Source: Ramazzottius varieornatus
Taxonomy: Eukaryota > Tardigrada > Eutardigrada > Parachela > Ramazzottiidae
NCBI GenBank assembly: GCA_001949185.1
Contig: BDGG01000004.1
Span: 3,691,777-3,755,776, forward strand
Length of the DNA: 64,000 nt
Direction of reading: 5' to 3'
Shown: positions 26,131 through 37,425 of the stretch, in pieces
How positions within the stretch are numbered: the first letter of the stretch is position 1
Layout: the number at the start of each line of letters is the position of its first letter
Notes under the pieces: generated by a model
Databases searched by the model: none
The model's input: the letters and a program-made list of their open reading frames with translations, nothing else
Told to the model about the DNA's origin: nothing
Position numbers and translations under genes: made by a program

Positions 26131-28654
26131 ATGTCGAAAAACGTCGATCCCTTCAAATATTTCTCGTTGGAGGCGGTGGCTGAAAAACTCTCTGATAACA
26201 AACGGAATCTGAAGAAGAATCTGGAAAAAGCGCAGGTCATCGGCAAATTGAATATGTTCTAATGCGCAGTAACTCCAGTCCCAGGAATACTCATGAAATT
26301 ATTTCATCCGTGTTTGCAGAAACTGTCTTTGTCTCGAGATGACCTGGATGGCTGCTTGTCGAGAGACAACGACGAAAAGTCAGCCGGGGTTTTCGGGAAG
26401 CCACTGGAATTCCTTCCGGAGTGCGAGGTGTCTATAGAGTTCAAAAACAAACAGTTCCCAGTTCAGATTCCAGTGTAAGGTATTTTTGAGATGATGCGCT
26501 GTTCCAAACGGACGTCATGCCTCATTTATGGTGTTCCACTGTCGTTGCTTATGTTCACAATTTGCTTTCAGTATCTTGCGGGACATCGGATCGCGGCTGT
26601 TGAAGAATGTGGATGTGGAGGGGCTTTTCCGAAAATCGCCAAGCTTCCGAAGAATTTCTTTCATCACGGTGAGTAAGAGGTCCTTCCCACAACTCAAGAG
26701 TGTATTGTCATCTTGGTTTTCTTGTCTAGGAAGCACTCGAGGCAAATCCGTCCGCCCTGCAAGACCAGTCGGATCTTAGTCCACACGAGCTCGCTCACCT
26801 ACTCAAAGAATGGTGAGTTTGAAAACGTAACCGAAACATTCTTCGAAAATTCCCGATTCAAAATGCTTGAGGTTTTATTATTGCAGGGTCAAAGAACTGC
26901 CATACTCGCTAGTGCCGAGCTCCTTACTTCCCTACGTCCTACGGCTGTTTGACGGAACGCAGCGTTCAAGTGGGCGAGATGCGGGACTATCGGATCCTGA
27001 CAAGCGAGAAGTCCTGCGGTTCCTTGGAACATCTTTTCCTGCTTCCAACAGGAACGTCATCATCTACGTATCATACGTAAGGTCGCACCTTTGTTACGAG
27101 TTCCAAGAACCATTTTTTGATGTTGGTATTTTGCTTAATCAGGTATTGTCGTCGGTGGCTAAGCGCTCTACGATGAACCACATGACGTCAAGAAATCTAG
27201 CTTTGGTTTGGCCCTCTGTCTTCTCCGGCAGCTATCGACCGAAGACAACCAACAACCGGAGTTTCGAAGACGCCATAAACATGACCGAGTTCTTCATCAA
27301 CAATCCATACATCTTCCATCCTAGCGTACAATTGACGAGAAACGGGAGCTTCGTTGACAACCGATTAGGTAAAAGTGACCGTAAAACCCTGTACTCGCAC
27401 GTCGGATATAGTTCTTGGTGCGGCGCATGATCATTTGTATCTTGATCATGTGGTGATCTGGTTATGGCCTTGAGCTGATATGCTTACGTGTTTTTTGTAG
27501 AGTTCGAACATTTACCCAAGCATGTCAAATTCGAAGCTCCATACATGCCATGCTCGCCGAAAAGAAAGAAGTTTGAGTTTGATCTGCGGACACCGGTCCA
27601 GTCGATACGAATTATGGGACGATCCACGGTCAACTCCGTGAGGGACAAGCTGGTAAGGAATTTGAATCCGGACAGAAATTTGGTGAGCTGAATGGCTGAA
27701 GAGTTGCCAGTTGTGTTGTTTTTATAGAAAATGACGGGGGAGAAATGTGGAAGAAATAGCTTGATGGCGCATCCGGACCGCTCCCATTTTCCGACACCCG
27801 AACCAGCTGGCTTCCCCAGAATCGAAACTGCCTTCAAGGAAGAACTCAAGGACATGCAAATATCCAGCCCTATGTCCAGCAGTCCTGCTCGAGAAATTTT
27901 CAGCTCTTTGGGTAAAGACCGTCCTGTCGAACCATCGATGAAAGCTCTGTACAGTTCCGGAAGTTTTGCCTCCCCGAAAAGTTACGGGGACGTTGAGATG
28001 GCGTCACCAGGACAAGCCAAACAGAGCCCAGTTCGCCTCGACTTCGAACAACAAACTGTCTGCTGTGTAGGTATAGTAGCGAATACTGCAAATTTCAAGC
28101 TCGGCTGCTTATTCGTAGTTCTTTCTGGAATAGAAAAGGTGCAAGGACTTTTCGGACTATGATCTTGCGGGACTTCGTAAAAAGTCGGTCCTAAAGAGCA
28201 CGCAGAACGTGGAGTGTCAAGTGGACCTCGGTCTGTCGGAGCAACTGGGGTTTCTTTCTTTGTCTATAGAAGACGGTGTCGCGGAGAAGATGCCAACTCC
28301 AGAAAGAATGGCGGTACCGAAGATGCACAAACAGGTACGAGACTCTCACGTCGATCTTCGTTCTGTTATGCTGTTTCGTTGTTCGCGTTGCTCATATCCC
28401 GTTCTTTGGATGCTTGTAGGGGCTACAGGTCAGTCCCGTGTCCGGCACACCGTCTTTCCGCCAACTTTCGGTAGCTGCCGTTATTCCTAATGGTATCGTA
28501 GCACGACGGGTGCGCATTCTTCGAGAGAATGGTGGGAAGCCGATGTAAGATCTGTCTTGGGAAGTGCTCCGAGCTTTACTCACTTCTGAAGTCTGCTGTA
28601 GTCGATATATCATCACTTCTTTTCCTTCTCAGGGAAGATACTTCTCTGGATTAG
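26131..28654 (+). CDS. Rho GTPase-activating protein, ARHGAP11-like
   Basis: Exons about 26131-26235, 26320-26474, 26572-26668, 26730-26812, 26887-27076, 27143-27368, 27501-27682, 27728-28065, then from about 28132 to the end. The N-terminus is a short helical leader, then FGKPLEFLPECEV, which matches the start of the RhoGAP domain in ARHGAP11A. The GAP domain has the arginine-finger motif VEGLFRKSPSFRR, then HELAHLLKEWVKELPYSLVP and TSRNLALVWPSVF. The tail is disordered and Ser/Pro-rich with CSPKRKKFEFDL, resembling the KRK-phenylalanine block of ARHGAP11A. The family stimulates Rho GTP hydrolysis and ARHGAP11A is linked to cytokinesis. Two endings are possible: a stop at 28552, or splicing from CCGAT|GTAAGA to a last exon ending at 28654. 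Two in-frame donors 33 nt apart exist near 27650-27683. The tail is much shorter than in vertebrates. Confidence 0.82.
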
Positions 28655-30381
28655 TGTAAAGCACGACCACCTGAGATCTAGTGAGCGCATGGAAGTCGAT
28701 GCAGTACTTGTAGTTGTGACCTTGTTAGGTGAAGACCAGTATTACTGTGGGAATCTTTCAAGCCTTTTAATACCTTTTATGTTTTCTGTCTCGCTGAGTC
28801 GCAGGTTTAAGATTAACTAAAGCATGTTCGTTAAACTGATACTGTTAACACGTTATCTTGTAATTAAGTACTTCACCCCTTTATTTTGGTTTCTCCCACG
28901 CTTGCCTCCCTTATATACGCAAGTTTCACCGCAATTCGTCTGTAACTTTCCGAAGAATTTGAAATAGTGCCGCGACATACAAAATTTAACCGATAGAATT
29001 CCTTTGTTTTACGCATCACAGTGGTTCTCGCGCACAATAGTGTTAGGTGAGATACCGTTGTGGGTTATCGGAACAGATCGTGAGGTTTCCCTTGTTCCCG
29101 TGATCGAAAGTTTGTTCGTATCCTCGGTTAGAACTCGGATATCATGGCAGGGTTCTTTCCCACTGCGTCTTTGCTGAACCCTTGTATGCAGCTCTGACTT
29201 CATAACTACCGTCGAGACTGCTGATTTCTGATCATCTCTTCACTTCCGTGTCCTACAAAGCTTGGTGCAAAAGCTGCACAATCAGTGTACCGCATATGTT
29301 TATCATCCAGGCACATTCCGAGTCGCCCATCACAGAAGATCAACGTATACGTATATGAAAGCTCAAGAAAACATGGAAGATATTGATATTAGGGTAATAA
29401 GGAATGACCGATCAGAGAAGAGGTATACGCTGCTCGGTAGGATCAATACTTCAGCTATGGCCCACGAAGCCTGGAAGAAGAGCCAATGAGCAAAAGACAC
29501 TTCGGAAATGATTTGAGGTTGTTTCGATAGCCATGCATAGGGGTACGGATGGAAGTTACAGTACCCTCAAGCTCCTGTGCACATTGTGCAATGGTGGTGG
29601 ATTGCAAATACGTATCTAGCTGACGGAACACTGACGAACAGCGAGTAAAGCAGGCGCATCACGTTTGCTGAATGTGTAAAGGCGAACGCGGCCACAGACA
29701 GAACCAGCTGCTACTGCACGCTGGCTGGTACACTACTTTATCGAACAGTTCCTACACACTTTCTTATTTGCGCACGCCAGCGGAAAGAAAAGGCCCAAGT
29801 ATAGCGACGTTGCCTGTGACAGACCAGCCGCCATTGCTCCAAGGAATATTTCCCAAAGATCGTTCAGTTTACCTTTGTGGGAAGCCGGAGTTCTATCCAT
29901 GGAGTGATTCCAGAAGAGAGACAGTGAGCGGAATACAGTCAGGTAAGCACTTGAAGTGAGCCGTATGCTGTGGCTTGGTTGACGCAATGGACGGAAGGCA
30001 TTCAATGTGCCCGAACGAGAGGTCTGTCTTTCTCCGGGGCATAAATCCTCCCGGAAGTCCAGATATCAGTCTACAGTGCGTTGTTTTCTTTCACAATGCT
30101 TTGGGAGTGGTCAATGATGGGTTTTTAGGCGCGCAAAGTCTGCGTGACCAGCGTCAGTCAGGTGAACTATACTCACAGCTGCAAACCCTTCCATAGAGCT
30201 TGCCTTTGTGTGATACAGTGGCTGATTTTGGCAAGCCATTCGCCCATTATCTCGTTTGCCTAACATGATAATTTTGATCTCCAGACTCCAGTTCACGGCG
30301 AGTTACCACGTTTAGAATCCCTGAATCATTCGAGATGATTATCTAAACTGTACAATGAGGTGAATTCTGTCTTTTGTAGAC
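28655..30381. other. 1.7-kb spacer upstream of INO80
   Basis: The largest gene-poor stretch in the window. Plus-strand open frames at 29262-29489 and 29672-29959 have no family similarity and no convincing splice structure. An acceptor (CTTTTGTAG) just before the INO80 ATG suggests that an INO80 untranslated exon lies in this stretch. Confidence 0.4.
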
Positions 30382-33300
30382 ATGAACGGAAGCTTCCCCT
30401 ACCAACAGTCGCCGTACGGGGCGAGCGGATACTCTAACCATCGAGTTACCGGACCTTCGACTGCTGGGCTGGATTTCAGTATGCCCAAGTCGCGCAAAGC
30501 TAGGTCACCTCATCCCTCATATGGCTTCGATCCCCAAGACACCTCGCGAGAGAGGCCGTTAAGCTGGAGCCACAGTTCGGCTTCGAGAACTTCGTCGGCC
30601 CATTCCGCATACGAACCAGCCATGTTTGGCTCCAGAAACGATGACCAGCAGCGAACCGGTTTCCCCAGTTCTTCGGGGTCGACGAGTGTTCGTGATTACG
30701 GATACAACGAACCTTCCACCAGTGTTCGACGAGAAATTTTCCGGTAAGCGTTCCCTTTCTTGTCCGTTTGTTTGTGCGTAACCGTAATGAAGTTCGAATT
30801 TCCGCTGTATGATTATCTTTGTTCTTTACAGTCCTTTCGAGGATCCACCGAGAGCTGTGTATCGTCATCCAGCCCATCCTGAAGTGCGATCTCACTATAA
30901 CGACTATCAAGAACCACCACAGCATTCAATGACAGAGAATACTCAACGACGTGGGCCCGTTAAACCCAAACCGAGACCTTCGCGACAACTTGCCTTCCAG
31001 GAGGACATGGAGGCTCAACGAAGCCGCCCTATCTCCATGCCGCCACCGCCAACGTCTGGGGATATTCCGCGATTGGAGGAGAAGGGGAAACGCAAGGCAA
31101 AAGCTTCTACTTCTGAGAAAGCACCAAAGAAGAAGGCCAGGAAGGCACCTGCTAAAATTGATACATTGCAAGCCGTCGTATCTTCGAGATGGAAAACTGT
31201 CACGGACACTCATCATACACGCTTGGTGGACCTCATTAAACTGTACGACCAGTCTTTCTTGATTCCAAATAGATTTCTGCACAAGTTTAAGTTTGGTACT
31301 GACGGATCTTTCATGTAGGAAACTGGGAGAAGAAGACGAGTTTGAGGCAGAGTCGTCCGGAAACAGGTTGCAGGCTGATTACGTTGGAAGGAAGAGCAAG
31401 AAGACGTTTCGAAACGGGTCCAGAGGAGCGCCTGCTCAACGCTTGAGCTTGCTCAAAGGAAATCCTGGTAGGTACCTTGTCAAGGTCCACCTCAGTTTCC
31501 TTCTTGTGGGTTGACGAACGATGGAATGTATTTTGACTTCTAGACGAGGAACCTGGCGATTCTTCTAAACCACAACCCGAGGATCCAATGAATGGATTGG
31601 TACGTACCCGCAGGACTTTGCTATTTGATATGCTAGACTTGTAGCTATGTGTTTCTTTCTAGCCGAATGTAAGGACTGTTGCGAAGCTTCGACCGACATC
31701 AGCTCCCGAAGAACGATACAGAAGACCGCTGGCCGGAAGTGCGGACTCTGAGATTCTAGAGCAGTATTACAACGCCAAGAAAAGAATTCTGACCACACTG
31801 AAACGTGCAAAGCCTTTGTCCCAGATGAAGTCTCCAGATTCTGCTCCAGCCAACACCACCGACGTCTTTACCTTCAAAACAGAAACGACGGAAGATGTGC
31901 GACAAAGACCGACGACAAACCATCCTGCATCCGAATGGGGTAAGTCATCGGAAGTGCTCGCTAACTAAACTATAAAATCAGTTTGACGAACAGCCAGTGT
32001 GCGTTAGTATCAAAACCACGATATTTCAGGTCATGCCGGCGCTTTTGTTCCAGCAGCCAAGCCTACCAAACGGCAGAAGGTCGAAGATGCTGGGTCGTCG
32101 TTTGGTGACTACGCGGCAAGCCTGCATTCAGTCAGTTCGACGCCTTCCAGAGCCGACTCCGACTGGCAGCATAGCGATGTGGAAGCAGATGAAAGCCGGA
32201 AGAAGATTCTGTCCCAGCTTCAAAAGCTCAATGATAAGAGGGCACGACTCGAGGCGCAGCTGACACGTATTCAGAAGGGTTCTGCCGCCGCAAAGGTCCC
32301 AGACGCTCCACTGTTCCGACCTGATGCGCTTCTGTCTGCCCACGTAAGATCTGAATGTGCATACTTTCGGTGAATTCTCTATATTCAATATGGTTAGTTG
32401 ATAAATCTCGTTTGTATTTTGCAGCAAGAATTACGAAACCAGACAAAGACTGACAAGAGAAAGAAGGAGCCTCAGTACTCATCCGTAGTTGCTCATAGAG
32501 TAGTTGCGCCCACGCCAGTATTCCACGAGCCCGCTGTGGGGAGGACTCCCGAAGAAGTGATGAGAGACCAGTGGAAAGTGTTGAGCTTGAAATTCATACC
32601 GTTGGCTTATCGGGTCAGGTGTTCAAGACAGGAGAAAGCTAGTGCTCGTCGTGCGAAAGTACGTCGGATAGTGACAATGCTAGTGTGAAGCCAAACCAAA
32701 ACTCGATGGTGCTTTTTTCCAGATTGGAGCGGCTTTTTTGAGGGACTATGCCAAAGTTCGGCTGGATTCCACAAGGCTGGCGCAAGAGTATGTACAACGG
32801 GCCAAGTTCATGGTGCGAGACATGTTCACACGATGGAAGGTCTTGGACAAAGAGGAGAAGAAGTGGAAGAAACAGAAAGAGAAGGAGGAAGTGGAAGAAA
32901 AGAAAGTGGCACTGGAAATGCAGGAAGCTCGTCGTCAACAACGAAAACTCAACTTCCTCATCACCCAAACGGAACTTTATGCCCACTTCATGGGAAAGAA
33001 GATCCAAGGCACGAACGACCCAGACCCGAACTTCTCAGAGGACAAAGGTACATAGTCTTCTTTCCACAAACAATCTTGCTCTACACTTTTTCTATAGATC
33101 ATTTTGATTCTCTGAGTTTCTCATTGATCATTTTTATTCGGCATATTTTTCTTGCAGCCATCTTGGGAAAGCTGGACACCGAAGCTCCTCTACCGGAGGT
33201 CTACCAACAGCATCTTCTAGGCGAACCAGACGCCACGGAAAGTCTAGTAGGAGATCAAGCCAAGTTGGACGTCGTTCGAAACGTGGCCGAAGCTGTTGAG

Positions 33301-36300
33301 ATGAACAAGAAGCGCATCTCCAACTTTAACAAGAACTCCAACATGGCTCCTGAACTGAATGGTCAAGCCCAGTTCGATGCAGCTGATGAGAGTAAGGTCC
33401 TGTCCGAACCTTCGATCTTCCAAGGCACTCTTAAGACCTACCAGAAGCGCGGCATTTCGTGGTTGGCCAGTCTTTTCTCCAACGGCATCAACGGTATACT
33501 GGCTGATGAGATGGGTCTGGGCAAGACAGTCCAGTCCATCGCTTTCTTGGGGCATGTGGCGGAAGAACACAAGATATGGGGACCCTTCCTGATTGTCGCG
33601 CCGGCTTCCACTCTGCATAACTGGCAACAAGAGTTCCAGAGGTTCATACCAAAGTTCAAGGTGGTACCGTACTGGGGAACCACTGAAGAACGGAAGATTC
33701 TGAGGCAGTTTTGGAAAGTCGACAAGATGCATACCGAGCAAGCTAGCTTTCATGTAGTTATCACCAGCTATCAGCTAGTGGTGCAGGACGCACCGTACTT
33801 GAAGAAGATCAACTGGCAGTATATGATCTTGGATGAAGCCCAAGCCATCAAGAGCAGCGCAAGGTAAACGCTAGTCTCTACCTAAGAATTTGCAGTTCGC
33901 GTTGCTAACTAAGCTAACTACGCGTAATCTTTCTGCAGTATTCGATGGAAACTCCTGCTTGACTTCCCCTGCCGCAATCGTCTGCTGCTGACTGGAACAC
34001 CTATCCAGAACTCCATGGCAGAAGTAAGTACTTGGTTGAGCCAGTGCAGTTTTCTCGCGGTATAAATTAAGTATGTATTGTGTACAAGTGCACGGTTATT
34101 TCTTGTTGTAGCTTTGGTCCTTACTCCACTTCATCATGCCATCATTGTTCGACAACCACGCTGAATTTGACGAGTGGTTCTCGCGAGATATTGAGAGCCA
34201 TGCGGAAAACAAGTCACAGATGGACAACAGTATGTACCTTCCCACATCCACATACCTGTGTTTATAAACGATATACTGAACAGTACGAAAATTTCATTTG
34301 ACTATTCTAGAGCATCTTAGTCGTTTGCATATGATTCTGAAACCGTTCATGATGAGACGCATCAAACGCGACGTGGAGAACGAGTTAACGGACAAGGTAA
34401 GGAGGACAAATTTGCGTAATGATAGTCATGTTACAGGACTGATGGTTGGTATGTAGATTGAGATTATGGTCAACTGTCCGCTGACGAAACGCCAGCAGGA
34501 TCTTTACGAAGCGCTGAAGCACAAAATTTCCATTGACGACCTTCTCTACTCCACAACGACCACCTCTGCCCAGTCCGAAACGACCAGTTCCCTGATGAAC
34601 CTTGTGATGCACTTTCGCAAGGTTTGCAATCACCCTGAGCTCTTCGAGCGGCGTGACGTTCGCTCTCCGGTCTGGTTACCCGCACTCTCCTACGAAGTCC
34701 CCAAACTGGCATATCGTGAATGCTCGCCGCAAGTGCTACCTGAAGCCTCGAAGCGCTACTTCATCAACAAATATTTCCTGCTCAGCTCACCTGCGAACGT
34801 GAAAGCCGCTGTGGACGACGCAGGGCTCAAAAACCGTAAGAAGCCAAAGACATCGCAATATTTGTTCCGACAAATTGTATTTGTATATTTGAGCATTTCA
34901 TACTATAGTTGGGCATTCATATATTATTGTATATTTGAGCATTTCATAGGTGAAATGTCGTCTGTGATGTCGTTTTGCCGCTTCACCCCAGTCAGAGAGG
35001 CTGATGTGCAGAAGATCTTCTTCGATGAAATTTGCGAAAGGTAACACAAAAGACGAGGTAATATCTGTGGGGCAAGTCCGGAATCACTAAACGTGGTTCC
35101 TTGTAGACTGAGACTGAGATCTATGCTGAGGCAAGTTCGGCTTCGTCATCGTCTCAGCAGGGACTGGTCGGACAAGAAGAGTTCCATGCTCCTACTGGAA
35201 CCCACATTGCCGACGTCGGAAGAAAACGTCGCACTGTCCTCCTTGAAGAACTTCTTGCTATGCGACACTACCACTCAAAGATACTCGTATGGTCCTTGCC
35301 GGATAGTCCGTTCCGAAAAGCACCAGAGGAATGAGCTTTCTGATGACAACGCGGATTCTTCTATGACCGACACAGTCAAAGACCCGAAGCCGCAACTGAT
35401 TGACACATATCCGCTGTTCCTGCCGGCGTTCTTCCATTGCGCGGTACCAAAGGTAAGTATCATCGCTTTACTGAGAATCTCTAGTGCTGCCGAATCTGAG
35501 TTTGGTCGAAAGTTTCTAGTATTGATTGTGGTTCAGGTTTCCGGACGAGCAGTGACAGAGTATGTGTACGATACCAAAGCACAATCACAGAGCTTGTACC
35601 TTACCATGCGCAACGCGGAAGTCAAGCATCGAAAGCTACTGTGGAACGGACCCGACTATGTGGATCCTTCTTACGACCAACGCGGGAACTTCAGACAGGA
35701 AAAGCAAGGCGGCTTCCTTGGCATCCATCCCGACGGCGGATGGTTCCCCATGGACGTTCCCGGTAAGCCCAGTAAACACCACTTTGTCTCCTCGTGGGAT
35801 ATGCAGTAATGATTCTTGTGTGGTTTCTGCAGATAAGCAGCATCTGATCGTGGACTCTGGAAAGTTACGGGTCTTGGACAGTCTACTTCGAAGACTGAAG
35901 AAGGAAGGCCATCGCGTCCTGATCTACAGCCTGATGACCAAGATGATGGACATTCTGGAGGAATTTATGGTCCACAAGCACTACCCTTACATGAGGCTGG
36001 ATGGCTCTTCAAAGATCTCTGATCGTCGAGACATGGTTAACGACTTCCAGTCGAAGGAGAAGATATTCGTCTTCCTGTTGAGTACGAGGGCCGGTGGACT
36101 TGGAATCAACCTGACTGCAGCAGATACTGTAAGTGATTTCTTCGCCGAAAGAGGTTTTCATTAACTTCCGGTTGCGCTTGAATGATGGTAAACATTTTAT
36201 TTGTATTCAGTTTCTTTTCGGTGTTTTTAGGTGATATTTTACGACAGCGACTGGAATCCGACAGTTGACCAACAAGCCATGGATCGAGCTCACAGACTCG

Positions 36301-37205
36301 GTCAGACCAAACAAGTGACGGTCTATCGGTTGATTTGTCGAAACACGGTGGAAGAACGCATCTTGGAGCGAGCTCAAGAGAAGAGCGCCATCCAAAGAAT
36401 GGTTATCAGCGGAGGAGACTACAGACCTGACACCTTGAGACCGACGGAGGTGGTGTCGCTGCTCCTGGACGATGAAGAGATCAAGAAGACGCTGCATCGA
36501 CGCGAGAACGAACTCAATCAACGAGAGATTCCTGCCAAGAAAGCTCCCGCGAAGAAACCAAGACCGTCTAGAGCGAAAGCCAAAACCACCACGGAAGCCA
36601 CGGTGTCGCCATTGGCCCAGTCGACCAACGACCCTGCTCCGAAAAAGTCCAAATGGAAGAAGAAACCAGCTGCTACAGTAGTAGAGAATCCTTCTGTCGG
36701 GGGTCAGCCTGAAGTACCTGTAACTCCTGTAACGAAGGCGAAGCGGCAACCTGCGAAACCAAAGGTCGCTGCTGCAAAGAAGCCCGTCGATAATTCGGCT
36801 GAAGGTGCAGTGAAGGAGCCGGAATTGGTGCTTGCAGTGAACGGAACCGCACCGAAAGCTGCTGGGAAGACTAAGGCTAGTGGACCGGCTCCAATGTCGA
36901 GTGAGCGGAAAAGTAAGAAGAGAAAGTCGGAGGTTCCGCCTTTGGAGACCGTAGACAACTCCACGATTCCTGTTGAGAACGAAGGGGCGATCGAGGCTCA
37001 AATGCCGATGTCGTCCCCATCGGCTGAACCCGAAGATGTGACAATGGCAGTTGGTAAAACTGCCGCTCGTGGTAAGTCGTGACAGAAGACAGAAAACAAC
37101 ATAACTCTCGTTACGGAACTGTATATAGACATTATGCTGGAAATATTTTGTCTTCTTTTTGCAGATTGTGGATCGGCCAGGAAAGTTTTGAAAACGAAGC
37201 GATGA
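30382..37205 (+). CDS. INO80: Chromatin-remodelling ATPase INO80
   Basis: A long disordered N-terminus (Ser/Pro/Lys-rich) is followed by the DBINO region at about 32530-33050, coiled and rich in Lys/Glu/Arg. The Snf2 ATPase domain follows: [11 protein letters not shown] near 33510 (Walker A), [19 protein letters not shown] near 33835 (DEAQ rather than DEAH, as usual for INO80), [15 protein letters not shown], then [12 protein letters not shown] and [18 protein letters not shown] long family-specific insertion separates the lobes (34840-35820). Lobe 2 has [16 protein letters not shown] and [20 protein letters not shown]. The basic tail is Ala/Lys/Pro-rich. Splicing CGTG|GTAAGT to an acceptor at 37164 gives the stop at 37205; without it, translation stops at 37081. 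The protein is the motor of the INO80 complex, which slides nucleosomes and exchanges H2A.Z. Convergent with DEPDC5. Confidence 0.96.
34883..34949 (+). repeat. Short direct duplication inside an INO80 intron
   Basis: A 21-nt sequence beginning TGTATATTTGAGCATTTC occurs twice, 46 nt apart, in the intron following the exon that ends near 34836. The second copy overlaps the acceptor TTTCATAG used for the next exon, so the duplication also duplicated the acceptor region. Confidence 0.7.
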
Positions 37206-37425
37206 TGATAAGTAGCTTCGTTCCGAAAGTTTGACGGCTTTCTATAGCAACTGTTCCTAACCTGCTCTCAGGTTTGCATCTGTGTTTCCCTCTTTTACGA
37301 CTCTTACTTCTTTTTATTGTATTTATCTAGGTTTGTTTGAGCTTGAGATGTGGAAAGACCATCCGTAATAAAAATCTGACAGTCAATAAAAAGTGAAATG
37401 TAAACATGATTGAGATTGTAAAAAG
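37206..37425. terminator. Overlapping polyadenylation region of INO80 and DEPDC5
   Basis: Only 220 bp separate the two converging stop codons. Plus-strand AATAAA signals lie at 37367-37372 and 37385-37390 (for INO80). A minus-strand AATAAA (TTTATT on the plus strand) lies near 37314-37319 (for DEPDC5). The signals cross, so the two transcripts overlap at their 3' ends. Confidence 0.75.

Noticed and set aside
30500-30925. A 141-codon minus-strand frame starting with a hydrophobic stretch opposite INO80
   Set aside because: It overlaps the INO80 N-terminal coding exon antisense and crosses its intron; no similarity.
36207-37001. A 264-codon minus-strand frame rich in Arg/Ser/Leu
   Set aside because: Antisense of the Lys/Ala/Pro-rich tail of INO80; no homology and no splice or start support.
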